A DNA stretch of 64,000 nt from VGDP01 sp964530335 (GCA_964530335.1 CAZGYG010000004.1:1-64000), one strand, 5' to 3'; numbered from the stretch's first letter, positions 1 through 8,310 are shown. Program-made: numbers and translations. The notes: generated by a model from the sequence alone, not told the origin.

Positions 1-59
1 CGCTCGCCGAGGCCGAGGCCGCGCTGGCCCAGGCCATCGCGAACCTGAAGTTCGACTAA
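1..59 (+). CDS. 3' end of an unidentified gene
   Basis: Only the last 18 codons of a plus-strand gene lie in the window, read in the frame starting at base 3 and closing with TAA at 57-59. The visible tail is alanine- and glutamate-rich and ends LAQAIANLKFD, which looks helical. That is too little to assign a family. It converges on the GmhA-like gene, whose stop lies about 20 bases further on. Confidence 0.6.
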   Translation, partial: LAEAEAALAQAIANLKFD

Positions 60-78
60 GCCCGGCGGGCGCAGCCGA

Positions 79-663
79 TCACGATTCCGCGGGAAAAGCC
101 TGGCGCTCGATCAGGGCGCAGAGCACGTGGCCGAGCACGATGTGCGCCTCCTGGATCTTCTGGGTGTCGTCCGACGGCACCACCAGGCAGATGTCGCACA
201 ATGCCGGCATCTGGCCGCCGCCCTTCCCGGTCAGGCCGACGGCCGCGATCCCGCGCGCCTTGGCCGCGGCGAGCGCGGCGATGACGTTGGGCGAACGCCC
301 CGAGGTCGAAATGGCGACCAGCACGTCGCCCTTGCGGCCCAGCGCCTCGACCTGGCGCGCGAACACCCGCTCGAAGCCATAGTCGTTGCCGAGCGCGGTG
401 AGCGCCGCGCCGTCGGCGGTCAGTGCGACGGCGGCGAGCCCGGGGCGCTCGTGGCCGAGCCGGCCGACCAGCTCGGCCGCCAGGTGCTGGGCGTCGGCGG
501 CGCTGCCACCGTTGCCGCACCAGAGGATCTTGCCGCCGCGGCGCAACGCCGCGCCGGCCAGCGCGCCGGCCTGTTCGACGCTCGCGTGCAGCGCCGCGTC
601 CGCCGCCATGGCGGTCAGGAGCTCCGCCGCGCGCGCGATCTCGCGCCCTACCTCTCCAGTCAT
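79..663 (-). CDS. gmhA: SIS-domain phosphoheptose isomerase (GmhA/DiaA family)
   Basis: A 194-residue cytoplasmic SIS-domain protein. GmhA converts sedoheptulose 7-phosphate to D-glycero-D-manno-heptose 7-phosphate for LPS core heptose. The phosphate-binding stretch GNGGSAADAQH is followed by AELVGR, whose Glu matches the catalytic Glu of GmhA, and the C-terminal EAHIVLGH holds the catalytic His. The length matches the family. The open frame runs about 155 codons further upstream, but the ATG at 663 has a GGGAGG ribosome site just before it and the family N-terminus begins here. The related DnaA-initiator-associating protein DiaA cannot be excluded because no heptose kinase gene is adjacent. 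Confidence 0.85.
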   Translation of the reverse strand: MTGEVGREIARAAELLTAMAADAALHASVEQAGALAGAALRRGGKILWCGNGGSAADAQHLAAELVGRLGHERPGLAAVALTADGAALTALGNDYGFERVFARQVEALGRKGDVLVAISTSGRSPNVIAALAAAKARGIAAVGLTGKGGGQMPALCDICLVVPSDDTQKIQEAHIVLGHVLCALIERQAFPAES

Positions 664-762
664 GGCCGCCTCCCATCGGGGTGCCGCCGACAGGTAGCAC
701 ATCGACCGGGGTGCCGTCACAAGTCCCTGGAATAACGGGCTTTCGGGGCCGTCATTGAGGTA

Positions 763-792
763 TTGGCACGACCGTTCGATCCGGCCTAGACT
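763..792 (+). promoter_or_regulatory. Putative sigma70 promoter for the DUF6134 gene
   Basis: TTGGCA at 763-768 and TAGACT at 787-792 are separated by 18 bases. They match the -35 consensus at 5 of 6 and the -10 consensus at 4 of 6 positions. The site is about 80 bases upstream of the ATG at 872, in the divergent gap with gmhA. Predicted by eye only. Confidence 0.35.
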
Positions 793-871
793 GCGCCCGG
801 TTCCGATCCGGCGGGATCCGAGGACCCGGTGCGGCGTAGTGGGGCGCGCAGGGGCCAACGATGGGGGAGCG

Positions 872-1666
872 ATGAGACAAAGTCCTCGCACCGGCTTTGA
901 TTCGGCGTCGTGGCGCATCGATAGGCGCGCCGCGCTCGTGGTTCTGGGCGGCGGGGCGGCGGCGCTGGCCGTCCCGGCACGGGCGGCCGTGGACGAGACG
1001 ACGGCGCGCATCTCGGTCGTGCGGAGCGGCGCGCGGATCGGCGAAGGCCTCGTCGCGTACAGACGCGAAGGTGACGTGCTGCGCGTGCGCGTGGCGCTCG
1101 AGGCCAAGATCGATTTCGGGTTCATCACCGTGTTCCGCTATCGCCACGAAAGCGAGGAGTTGTGGCGCGACGGCCGGCTGGTCGAACTCAATGGCCGTAC
1201 CGACGACGACGGCAAGCACTACGAGATGACGGCGCGCGCGACCGAGGGCGGACTCGCGGTCGAAGGCAGCAAGGGCAGTTTCACGGCGCCGGCGGACGTG
1301 CTGCCGTTGAGCTATTGGCACCCAGACACGATCCATCGCCGTCAATTCGTCGACGCCGCGAAGGGGCGCTTGCTCTCGGTCTCGATCGCGCCCGGCCCGA
1401 CCCAGACGATCGAAACCGCGACGCGGCGCGTGGCGACCTGGTCCTACGACATGCAGGGCGATATCGCGATGACCCTGTGGTACGACGCGGCCCGCGCGTG
1501 GGTCGGCACCCGGCTGAAGAAGAAGGGCGAGGATATCAACCTGGTGCTCGACGAGCCGCCGCTGCTGACGGCGTCGCTGATGGCCCCGGCCATCACGCAG
1601 AAGTGGGCCGTCCTGGGCAAGACCGCGTCGGCCGCTTCGTACCCGGCCGTGCATCCGGCCGATTGA
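872..1666 (+). CDS. DUF6134-family exported protein
   Basis: A 264-residue protein of unknown function. The N-terminus has a twin-arginine type leader (RIDRRAALVVLGGG, then a hydrophobic Ala/Gly/Leu stretch ending in ARAAV), suggesting export as a folded protein. The body is beta-rich with charged turns, e.g. VFRYRHESEELWRDGRL and ELNGRTDDDGKHYE, and has the conserved LSYWHPD segment. This fits the DUF6134 family as I remember it; no catalytic residues are known. The start at 872 has GGGGGAG directly upstream; the longer frame from 755 lacks such a site. It is monocistronic, converging with the next gene after a 3-base gap. Confidence 0.65.
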   Translation: MRQSPRTGFDSASWRIDRRAALVVLGGGAAALAVPARAAVDETTARISVVRSGARIGEGLVAYRREGDVLRVRVALEAKIDFGFITVFRYRHESEELWRDGRLVELNGRTDDDGKHYEMTARATEGGLAVEGSKGSFTAPADVLPLSYWHPDTIHRRQFVDAAKGRLLSVSIAPGPTQTIETATRRVATWSYDMQGDIAMTLWYDAARAWVGTRLKKKGEDINLVLDEPPLLTASLMAPAITQKWAVLGKTASAASYPAVHPAD

Positions 1667-1669
1667 GCC

Positions 1670-2563
1670 TCATTCCGTCCCCGGCGAGCGGGGGCCCCCG
1701 GCCTTGAGTTCCTCGACGAAGCGCTTGGCTTCGGTCAGGTCGTACCCATGGAGGGCGCGGGCGAGTTCGATGGCCTCCATCGTCTCGCCACGCTGGGCGT
1801 GCTCGAGCAACTGCTGTTCGTGCTCGGGCCCGGCGCCCGCGAGAACCGAGCCGCGCGCGGTCTGCGCGGCGCCCGCCCGCCGGTAGCCGAACCGGCCGGC
1901 GAGGTCGGCCAGCGCGGCGTCCAGCTTCGGCCTGAGCGCCGTGTCCGGCCCGTGCCAGTCGATGCGCACGATGCCGCCCGGCACGACCGAAACGGGGTAA
2001 TGCCCGTGGCGTTTGCGGCCCATGCGGGTCGAGATCCAGCGCTGGCGTTCGAGCGCGATGGCCCGGTCGAGCGCGTCGAGCGCTCCGTCGACCTTGATCT
2101 CGAGGCAACCGCGCTTGACGGTCATCGAGTTCTTGCTCGTGCCCGAGGTCACCATGCGCTGGTCGTGCCGGCGCAGCCATGCGACGCGGCGGCGCGGCAC
2201 GAACAGCACGACCGGGTCCTCGGCGGGCAAGGCATGGTTCAGGAACGAGCGAATCTTGACGAAAAGCCCGTCAGGCGTCGCGCGGAGCCGCCAGTTCGTC
2301 ACGCGCCGGGCGGCTTGCCAACCACCCTGGAAGCCGCGCCCGATGAGGACGAGACACAGCCCGCCGAAGCCGAACATCATGGGCACGGCGATCGCGCCTT
2401 GGATCAGGCCGAAGTCGGCGAAAGCCAGCGCGGCCAAGCCGAACGCAAGGCAACCGAGCGCGGCGGCGGCGCGCGGCCACACGACTTCGCACGCGAGGAG
2501 GTGATCGGCCGCGTCGGGCACCTGGTCCTCGCGCATCAGGGCGAGGTCCGTCTCGCGGATCAT
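1670..2563 (-). CDS. Membrane protein with ribosomal L7/L12-like C-terminal segment
   Basis: A 297-residue protein with two predicted membrane segments near residues 30-75 (AAAALGCLAFGLAALAFADF and a Gly/Val/Leu-rich second helix), then a basic cytoplasmic region with FVPRRRVAWLRRHDQRM. The last 50 residues (GETMEAIELARALHGYDLTE, then AKRFVEELK) resemble the L7/L12 C-terminal fold, which also occurs in non-ribosomal proteins. No specific function can be assigned. ATG at 2563 is chosen; a TTG at 2590 would add nine residues and overlap the upstream SDR stop by TTGA. It is probably translated with that SDR gene. Confidence 0.55.
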   Translation of the reverse strand: MIRETDLALMREDQVPDAADHLLACEVVWPRAAAALGCLAFGLAALAFADFGLIQGAIAVPMMFGFGGLCLVLIGRGFQGGWQAARRVTNWRLRATPDGLFVKIRSFLNHALPAEDPVVLFVPRRRVAWLRRHDQRMVTSGTSKNSMTVKRGCLEIKVDGALDALDRAIALERQRWISTRMGRKRHGHYPVSVVPGGIVRIDWHGPDTALRPKLDAALADLAGRFGYRRAGAAQTARGSVLAGAGPEHEQQLLEHAQRGETMEAIELARALHGYDLTEAKRFVEELKAGGPRSPGTE

Positions 2564-2586
2564 CGCGGGAGTCCTGTCGCCAGTCG

Positions 2587-3330
2587 TCAAACCGGATCGC
2601 CGCTCGGCTCGAGGACCAGCTCGCTGATCGTGACCTCGGCCGGCTGGCTCGCCGCGAACACGACCGCGCGCGCGACGTCCACCGGCGCCAGCGCGCCCTT
2701 GGCCTGGTCGTAGAACTCTTGGGCGCGTTGGTTATCGCGCCAACGCACGGCGGCGAACTCGGTGCGGACCAGGCCGGGCGCGATCTCGGTCACGCGGACG
2801 CCGCTGCCGCGGCAGTCCTCGCGCAGGCTCTCGGTGAAGCCGCGTACCGCGAACTTGCTCGCGGCGTAGGCGGTGCCGCCGGCGTAGCCCTGCCGACCGA
2901 CCACCGAGCCGATGTTGACGATGTGGCCCCTGCGGCAGGCCAGCATCCCCGGCAGGACCCGGTAGGTCACGCGCATCAGGCCGACCACGTTGGTGGCGAG
3001 GATCGCCTCCCAATCCTCGAACCGCCCCTGGTCGAAGCGTTGCCGGCCGCCTTCGTCGTGCCCGGCGTTGTTGACCAGCAGGTCGATGGCCCGGCAATCG
3101 GCGGCTAGTCGACCTTCAAGCGTCGCGACCGATCGCTCGTCGGCCACGTCGAGGTCGAGCGGCACGATCGCCGAACCCACGGCCAGCGCGGCCAGGCGAT
3201 CGACCCGACGCCCGGCGGCGACGACGCGCCAGCCGGCGTGCGCCAGCGCCTCGGCGGTGGCGGCGCCGATGCCGCTGGACGCGCCGGTGACGAGCGCGAC
3301 GGGGCTCATCGCCCCCTGGTTATCGGACAT
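2587..3330 (-). CDS. SDR-family NAD(P)-dependent oxidoreductase
   Basis: A 247-residue classical short-chain dehydrogenase. The nucleotide-binding motif TGASSGIG lies near residue 15, LLVNNAGHD follows the fourth strand, and YAASK is the catalytic Tyr/Lys pair with an upstream Ser in GSVVGRQG. The closest functional type is the YdfG-like 3-hydroxy-acid/serine dehydrogenase group, but the substrate is not determined. The ATG at 3330 overlaps the end of the upstream enolase-superfamily gene by 11 bases. An ATG at 3309 (MSPVALVTG) is an equally plausible start, with AGGGGG close before it. It appears co-transcribed with the genes at 3320-5200. Confidence 0.8.
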   Translation of the reverse strand: MSDNQGAMSPVALVTGASSGIGAATAEALAHAGWRVVAAGRRVDRLAALAVGSAIVPLDLDVADERSVATLEGRLAADCRAIDLLVNNAGHDEGGRQRFDQGRFEDWEAILATNVVGLMRVTYRVLPGMLACRRGHIVNIGSVVGRQGYAGGTAYAASKFAVRGFTESLREDCRGSGVRVTEIAPGLVRTEFAAVRWRDNQRAQEFYDQAKGALAPVDVARAVVFAASQPAEVTISELVLEPSGDPV

Positions 3331-4423
3331 CGAGCACGGCGGCGCCGAGCACGGATTCGCGCGGGGCGATGCCGAGCCCCGGCGCGGCGGGCGCGGCCAT
3401 GCGCCCGGCCACGCGTCGGGGCGCGCCGTCGGCGGTGTCCGGGGTGACGTAGCTGTTGAAATCGGTCGCCGCGATCAGCACCGCCGGCGGCGTCGAATGG
3501 GCAAGGTGGGCGATGGCGGCGGTCGCGATATCGCCGCCCCAGGTGTCCTCGACGATCATCGGCACGTTCAGCGCGGCGCACAGGTCGCGCGCCTGGGCCG
3601 CGCGGGTCAGGCCGCCGAAGCGCGCGATCTTGATGTTGACGGCGTCCATGGCCCGCTCGGCCAGCGCCCGCACCAGGGGCCCGATGCCGTCGATGATCTC
3701 GTCGAGCAGCAGCGGCAGGGCCGTGGCGCGGCGCACCACGGCGCATTCCTCGTAGCTCGCGCACGGCTGCTCGATGTAGAGGTCGAGGTCGGCCACGGCG
3801 CGCGCCACCTCGAGCGCCTCGTGCGTCTGCCAGCCGGTGTTGGCGTCGGCGCTGAGCACGTCGCCGGGCGCGAGCTCGCGGGCGACCGCGCGAATCCGCC
3901 GGATGTCAGCGGCGGCGTCGCCGCCCACCTTGAGCTGAAACCGGCGATACCCTTCGTCGCGGTAACGCCGCACGCTGGCCGCCATGGCGTCCGGTTCGTC
4001 CTGGCTGATCGCGCGGTAGAGCGGCACCGATTCGCCGAAGCGCCCGCCCAGCAGGACCGCGACCGGCAGCCCCGCGGCCTGGCCCAGAATGTCCCAGCAC
4101 GCGACGTCGAGCGCGGACTTGGCGAAGGGGTGGCCGAGCAACGCCTGGTCCATGCGCTGGTTGATGTCGGCGAGCTGGGTCGGGTCGGCGCCGATCAGCG
4201 CGGGCGCCAGCACGGCCAGACCGGCGCGCACGCCGCCCGCGTGGGCGGGCAGGTACGCCGGCCCCAGCGGGCACGATTCGCCGAAGCCCGCGTGGCCGGC
4301 GTCGGTATCGACGCGCACCACGGTCGCATCGAAACCTTCGACCGACTTGCCCTTGGCCCAGCGATACGCGCCCTCGCGCACGGCGAGCGCCACGCGATAG
4401 ACGCGGATGCGGGTGATCTTCAC
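3320..4423 (-). CDS. Enolase-superfamily enzyme, hydroxyproline dehydratase/HpbD-like
   Basis: A 367-residue member of the mandelate racemase/muconate lactonizing group. The sequence GESCPLGPAYLPAH and the pattern around LDVACWDILGQ closely resemble remembered sequences of 4-hydroxyproline-betaine 2-epimerase and cis-3-hydroxy-L-proline dehydratase. Expected active-site residues are present: K165 in QLKVGG, metal ligands D193 (SADAN), E219 (IEQPC) and D241/E242 (LLDEI), and K265 (NIKIARFGG). A soluble Mg-dependent enzyme abstracting an alpha proton from a carboxylate is inferred. The exact substrate (hydroxyproline, its betaine, or a sugar acid) is open. It sits between two SDR genes in one minus-strand unit. 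Confidence 0.8.
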   Translation of the reverse strand: MKITRIRVYRVALAVREGAYRWAKGKSVEGFDATVVRVDTDAGHAGFGESCPLGPAYLPAHAGGVRAGLAVLAPALIGADPTQLADINQRMDQALLGHPFAKSALDVACWDILGQAAGLPVAVLLGGRFGESVPLYRAISQDEPDAMAASVRRYRDEGYRRFQLKVGGDAAADIRRIRAVARELAPGDVLSADANTGWQTHEALEVARAVADLDLYIEQPCASYEECAVVRRATALPLLLDEIIDGIGPLVRALAERAMDAVNIKIARFGGLTRAAQARDLCAALNVPMIVEDTWGGDIATAAIAHLAHSTPPAVLIAATDFNSYVTPDTADGAPRRVAGRMAAPAAPGLGIAPRESVLGAAVLDVR

Positions 4424-4435
4424 GGCCCCATCCTG

Positions 4436-5200
4436 CTACAGCGCGGCGACGAGCCCGCCGTCGACGGTCAGCACGTGGCCGGTCACGAACGACGACGCGT
4501 CGGAGGCGAGGAACAGCGCCGGGCCCGCCAGCTCCGCCGGCTTCGCCCAGCGGCCCATGGGCGTGCGCGCCCGCACCATGGCGTCGAACTCGGAGTTCGA
4601 GTGGAGCGGGCCGGTGAGCTCGGTCACGAAATAACCGGGCGCGATGGCGTTGCAGGTGACGCCGTGCGGCGCCAGCTCGACCGCGAGCGCGCGGGTCAGC
4701 GCCATGAGCCCGCCCTTGGCCGCGGCGTAGGCCGGCACGGTCGGTCGCGCGACCTGGCCCATGATCGAGGCGATGTTGACGATGCGGCCCCAGCGCGCGC
4801 CGACCATGGGCCGGGCGGCCTCGCGCGCGAGGCGGAAGCACGCGGTCAGGTCGGCCTCGATCACGGAGGCCCAGAGCTCGTCCGTGAACTCTGCGAGCGG
4901 CGCGCGGCCGACCTTGCCCGCGTTGTTGATCAGGATGTCGAGCCGGCCGTGCCGGGCCGCGATCGAAGCCACGGCCGCGACCGCCGCGCCGCCGTCGGTC
5001 ACGTCGAACGGCGCGGTCGATACGGCGAGTCCCGAGGCCGCGAGTTCCTGCCTGGCGGCATCGAGGGTGCGCGCGTCGCGCCCGTTGAGCACGACATGGG
5101 CGCCGGCCCGCGCCAGCCCCTCGGCCATGGCGCGGCCCAGCCCGCGCGAGGCGCCGGTGACCAGCGCGACCCTGCCGTCGAGCCGGAACGCCGCGTCCAT
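4436..5200 (-). CDS. SDR-family oxidoreductase, gluconate 5-dehydrogenase-like
   Basis: A 254-residue short-chain dehydrogenase with TGASRGLG, ILINNAG, a catalytic Ser in NIASIMGQ, YAAAK, and the C-terminal SSFVTGHVLTVDGG signature of polyol/gluconate-type members. It most resembles gluconate 5-dehydrogenase and related sugar-acid dehydrogenases. ATG at 5200 is chosen because GGGAGGG lies immediately upstream; the frame is open to 5227. It is the first gene of the unit running through the enolase-superfamily gene, 12 bases downstream, and the second SDR. Together they suggest oxidation and dehydration of a hydroxy acid. Confidence 0.8.
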   Translation of the reverse strand: MDAAFRLDGRVALVTGASRGLGRAMAEGLARAGAHVVLNGRDARTLDAARQELAASGLAVSTAPFDVTDGGAAVAAVASIAARHGRLDILINNAGKVGRAPLAEFTDELWASVIEADLTACFRLAREAARPMVGARWGRIVNIASIMGQVARPTVPAYAAAKGGLMALTRALAVELAPHGVTCNAIAPGYFVTELTGPLHSNSEFDAMVRARTPMGRWAKPAELAGPALFLASDASSFVTGHVLTVDGGLVAAL

Positions 5201-5326
5201 GACCCTCCCTCGGTTCGCGGCCGGCACCCTAGCACGGGCCAGGCCGGCGTTCGACCCGCTCTATGAGGTGCTCGACGGGGCGCAACGGCGTAGGATCGAT
5301 CGGATGATGGATCGTGGGCACTCGGC

Positions 5327-5791
5327 ATGACCACAACCAAGGACTCCCCGGGCGTCGTTCCGCCGCCGCTGATCGTGCTGGGCCTGATCATTGCCGGGCT
5401 CGCGCTCGACTGGGCGTGGCCGGCGCCGGTGTTCGATGGCAGGGCCCAGGCGATCCTGGGCGGGGCGCTGTTCGCTGCCGGGCTCGGGCTCGTGTTGCCG
5501 TGCGTCCGGCTGTTCCGCCGGGCCGGCACCAACGTGCCGACCTACCAGCCGACCACGGCGTTGGTCACCGAGGGGCCGTACCGGTTCAGCCGCAACCCGA
5601 TCTACCTCGGGCTCGCGCTCGGCTACGCCGGCATCGCGGTCATGATCGACAGCGCGTGGCTGATCGTCCTCGTCGTGGCGCTCGTCGCCATCCTCGACCT
5701 CGCCGTGATCCGGCGCGAGGAAGCGTACCTGGCGGCCAAGTTCCCCGACGCCTACCGGAGTTACCAGGGGCGCGTGCGCCGCTGGCTGTGA
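5327..5791 (+). CDS. Isoprenylcysteine carboxyl methyltransferase-family membrane protein
   Basis: A 154-residue integral membrane protein of the ICMT/phospholipid methyltransferase-like group. Predicted helices are at about residues 14-32, 40-60 and a hairpin near 98-128. The family signature is present: GPYRFSRNPIYLG in the middle and EEAYLAAKFPDAYRSY near the C-terminus, which form the SAM and substrate sites. In bacteria the substrate is generally unknown. The ATG at 5327 begins a complete domain. It stands alone, diverging from the SDR at 5200 and converging with the DUF1330 gene. Confidence 0.75.
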   Translation: MTTTKDSPGVVPPPLIVLGLIIAGLALDWAWPAPVFDGRAQAILGGALFAAGLGLVLPCVRLFRRAGTNVPTYQPTTALVTEGPYRFSRNPIYLGLALGYAGIAVMIDSAWLIVLVVALVAILDLAVIRREEAYLAAKFPDAYRSYQGRVRRWL

Positions 5792-5812
5792 CACGGGCGC
5801 CTCGGGTGGCGG

Positions 5813-6100
5813 CTACGCGCCCTCGACGATAACGACGTCGCCGTCGGCGTTCGCCGTACGCAGCGGCAGGATCGCCTGGTACTCCGGCGAGGCGTACCAG
5901 GTCTCGGCCTGGGCGACCGAGGGAAATTCGATCACCACCAGGCGCGGGTTCGTCCAGGCGCCTTCCTTGACGTTCGCCCGGCCGCCGCGCACCAGAAACC
6001 GGCCACCGTGCGCCGCGATCGTCGCCGAGACCTTGGCACGATAACCTTCGTACGCGACCGGATCGCGCACGTCGATCCGCGCGATGACATAGCCTTTCAC
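5813..6100 (-). CDS. DUF1330-family protein
   Basis: A 95-residue small alpha/beta (dimeric ferredoxin-like) protein. It begins KGYVIARIDVRDPVAYEGY, and has the GGRFLVRGG and VVIEFPS segments with a Tyr-rich ETWYASPEYQAI helix, all typical of DUF1330. No function is established. The frame is open far upstream, but a GTG at 6100 preceded by GGGGGG is the start that matches family length. It follows the gluconolactonase-like gene by 11 bases and is probably co-transcribed. Confidence 0.8.
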   Translation of the reverse strand: MKGYVIARIDVRDPVAYEGYRAKVSATIAAHGGRFLVRGGRANVKEGAWTNPRLVVIEFPSVAQAETWYASPEYQAILPLRTANADGDVVIVEGA

Positions 6101-6111
6101 GATCCCCCCGT

Positions 6112-6987
6112 TCAGCCGGCGTAATAGGGTTCGGGCAGGCCGCGCACGCCGGGCTGGCACGCGAACAGGCTGCCTGCCTGCGGCTGGCCGGGCGCCGTCG
6201 TCAAGACCCGGATCGAGGTGATGTAGAGCACGTCGAGATTTGTCCCGCCGAACGCCACCATCGACGGCTTCTCGACCGGGACCTTGATGGCCTGGATCAC
6301 GCGGCCGTCGGGGGCGTAGCGCACCACCTGCCAGCCGTAGACGTTGGCGGACCAGTAACAGCCTTCCTCGTCGACGCACGCGCCATCGGGGCGGCCCGGC
6401 AGGTCACGGGTCGTGGCGAATACCCGCCGGTTGGCGATGGCGCCGGTCGCCACGTCGAAGTCGAACGCCCAGATCGTCTGGACGTTGGGGTTGGTGTCGG
6501 CGAAGTACATCGTGCGGCCGTCGGGGCTGAAGGCGAGCCCGTTGGACGTGCCGATGCCCTCGATCATCCGGGTCACCCGGCGGTCGACGTCGAGGCGGTA
6601 GAGCGCGCCCTCGCGCAACGCCGGGTCCTGCGGGTCGCGCATGGTGCCGGCCCAGAACCGCCCCGCCGGATCGCAGCGCCCGTCGTTGAAGCGGTTGAGC
6701 GGCTTATGGGACTCGGGATCGGCGATCGGATCGAGCCGTTCGGTCGCCGGATCGTAGAGGTGGAAGCCGGAGCGCAGCGCGACCACCAGGCCGCCGGCCC
6801 GGCGCAGCGCGAACGAGCCGATCTGGTCCGCGATCCGGAACACCTCGTTGCGTCCGGTCGCCGGGTCGAACCGGTTGATCGTGCGCCCATCGAGATCGGC
6901 CCAGTAGAGCCGGCCTTCGCCGGCGCACCACACCGGGCACTCGCCGAGCTCCGCGCGCGCGTCGAGCACGCAGGCGACATCGATCAT
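6112..6987 (-). CDS. SMP-30/gluconolactonase/LRE-family protein
   Basis: A 291-residue six-bladed beta-propeller lactonase-like protein. Metal-site landmarks are present: the early Glu in LGECPVW, the Asn in NRFNDGRCDPAGRFWAGTM, the Asn in GTSNGLAFSPDG and the Asp in RPDGACVDEEG. Characterised members hydrolyse sugar lactones, such as gluconolactone, in the cytoplasm. The ATG at 6987 has GGAAGCGGG before it. With the nearby SDRs and the enolase-superfamily enzyme it supports a sugar-acid oxidation route: dehydrogenase, lactonase, dehydratase. It is separated from those genes by the plus-strand ICMT gene, so a common operon is excluded. Confidence 0.85.
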   Translation of the reverse strand: MIDVACVLDARAELGECPVWCAGEGRLYWADLDGRTINRFDPATGRNEVFRIADQIGSFALRRAGGLVVALRSGFHLYDPATERLDPIADPESHKPLNRFNDGRCDPAGRFWAGTMRDPQDPALREGALYRLDVDRRVTRMIEGIGTSNGLAFSPDGRTMYFADTNPNVQTIWAFDFDVATGAIANRRVFATTRDLPGRPDGACVDEEGCYWSANVYGWQVVRYAPDGRVIQAIKVPVEKPSMVAFGGTNLDVLYITSIRVLTTAPGQPQAGSLFACQPGVRGLPEPYYAG

Positions 6988-7130
6988 CCCGCTTCCCCGC
7001 TACGGCCCGCCCCGGGCCCGTGCGAAAACCGTAACGAGATTCGGGTCTTGATGCACGGCCGAGAATAGGAGACCCTTCGGTTGCCTAAGATCACGAACGG
7101 CTCATCTCAACGCTCGACCAGGGGGGATTC

Positions 7131-8234
7131 ATGAGTAAGAACATGTATGTGTTGGGCGCCGCGTCGGCCATCGTCGCCGCGCTCGCCGCGACCCCGGCAT
7201 TCGCCGACGCGATGGACGATCTCGTTGCCGCCGCGAAGGCGGAGGGCGAGCTCTCGGTCATCGCCCTGCCCAGGGACTGGTGCGATTACGGCTCCATGAT
7301 CGACGACTTCAAGGCGAAGTACGGACTGACCGTCAACGAACTCAACCCCGACGCGGGATCGGGCGACGAGATCGAGGCGATCAAGGCGAACAAGGGCAAC
7401 ATGGGGCCGCAGGCCCCCGACGTGATCGACGTCGGCCTGTCGTTCGGCCCGTCGGCGAAGGCCGAGGGGCTGATCCAGCCCTACAAGGTGGCGACCTGGG
7501 ACAGCATCCCCGCCGAACAGAAGGATGCGGAAGGGTTCTGGTACGGCAACTACTACGGCGTTCTCGCGTTCGAGGTGAACGCCGACATGGTCACCAAGTT
7601 GCCCGAGGACTGGCCGGATCTGTTGTCCGAGGACTACCGCAACTCGGTCGCCATCAGCGGCGATCCCAGGACGTCGAACTCGGCGATCATGAGCGTCTAC
7701 GCCGCCGGGCTTTCGGCTGCCGGCGGGGATCCCGACGCGGCGGCCGACGCCGGCCTCAAGTTCTTCGCTGAGCTCAACACGAGCGGCAACTTCGTGCCGG
7801 TCGGCGGCTCCGCGGCGACGCTGGCCCAGGGCTCGACCCCGATCATCGTCCGCTGGGATTACTTGGCGCTCGCCGACCGCGACACGCTGGCGGGCAATCC
7901 CAACGTCGCGATCATCGTGCCCAAGACCGGCGTCATCGCCGGGGTCTACGTGATGGCGATCAGCGCCTTCGCGCCGCATCCCAACGCCGCCAAGCTGTGG
8001 ATGGAGTTCGTCTATTCGGACGAAGGCCAGAACATCTACCTGAACGGCTATTGCCACCCGATCCGGTTCCTGGACCTGGTCGCGAGCGGCAAGGTCTCGG
8101 AGGAAACGCTGGCCAAGCTGCCGCCGGCGGCGGCCTACGAGGCGGCCCTGTTCCCGTCGTTGGAACAGCAGGGCAAGGGGAAGGAGATCATCACCGGTCA
8201 GTGGGACACCGTGGTCGGCGCCGAAGTGGAATAG
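7131..8234 (+). CDS. ABC transporter periplasmic substrate-binding protein
   Basis: A 367-residue periplasmic binding protein of the iron/polyamine/opine/phosphonate (POPT) type. A Sec signal occupies residues 1-25, with predicted cleavage after AFA. The mature part shows the alternating lobes of the Fbp/PotD fold (VIDVGLSFGPSAKAEGLI; YYGVLAFEVNADMVTKLP; LWMEFVYSDEGQ). The ligand cannot be read from sequence. The ATG at 7131 has GGGGGG six bases upstream. It is the first gene of the importer operon. A strong hairpin separates it from the permease genes, a usual way to give the binding protein higher expression. Confidence 0.85.
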   Translation: MSKNMYVLGAASAIVAALAATPAFADAMDDLVAAAKAEGELSVIALPRDWCDYGSMIDDFKAKYGLTVNELNPDAGSGDEIEAIKANKGNMGPQAPDVIDVGLSFGPSAKAEGLIQPYKVATWDSIPAEQKDAEGFWYGNYYGVLAFEVNADMVTKLPEDWPDLLSEDYRNSVAISGDPRTSNSAIMSVYAAGLSAAGGDPDAAADAGLKFFAELNTSGNFVPVGGSAATLAQGSTPIIVRWDYLALADRDTLAGNPNVAIIVPKTGVIAGVYVMAISAFAPHPNAAKLWMEFVYSDEGQNIYLNGYCHPIRFLDLVASGKVSEETLAKLPPAAAYEAALFPSLEQQGKGKEIITGQWDTVVGAEVE

Positions 8235-8243
8235 CTCGACCCA

Positions 8244-8268
8244 GGGCCGCGCCAGGAAGGCGCGGCCC
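8244..8268 (+). terminator. Intercistronic GC-rich hairpin after the binding-protein gene
   Basis: GGGCCGCGCC (8244-8253) and GGCGCGGCCC (8259-8268) form a perfect 10-bp stem with the five-base loop AGGAA, starting ten bases after the stop codon. No U-run follows, so it is more likely an mRNA-stabilising or partly attenuating element than a full terminator. Confidence 0.6.
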
Positions 8269-8310
8269 GATTCCCGCCGCGCTCTCCTGACGTCCCGCAA
8301 GACTCCCGCG

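Noticed and set aside
664..1128. N-terminal extension of the GmhA-like frame
   Set aside because: The extension overlaps the divergent DUF6134 gene, is low-complexity, and the internal ATG at 663 has a good ribosome site and the family N-terminus.
2990..5266. 758-codon open frame on the plus strand
   Set aside because: It is antisense to an SDR, an enolase-superfamily gene and a second SDR, all with clear family motifs. It is rich in Arg/Gly/His with no domain, typical of GC-rich shadow frames.
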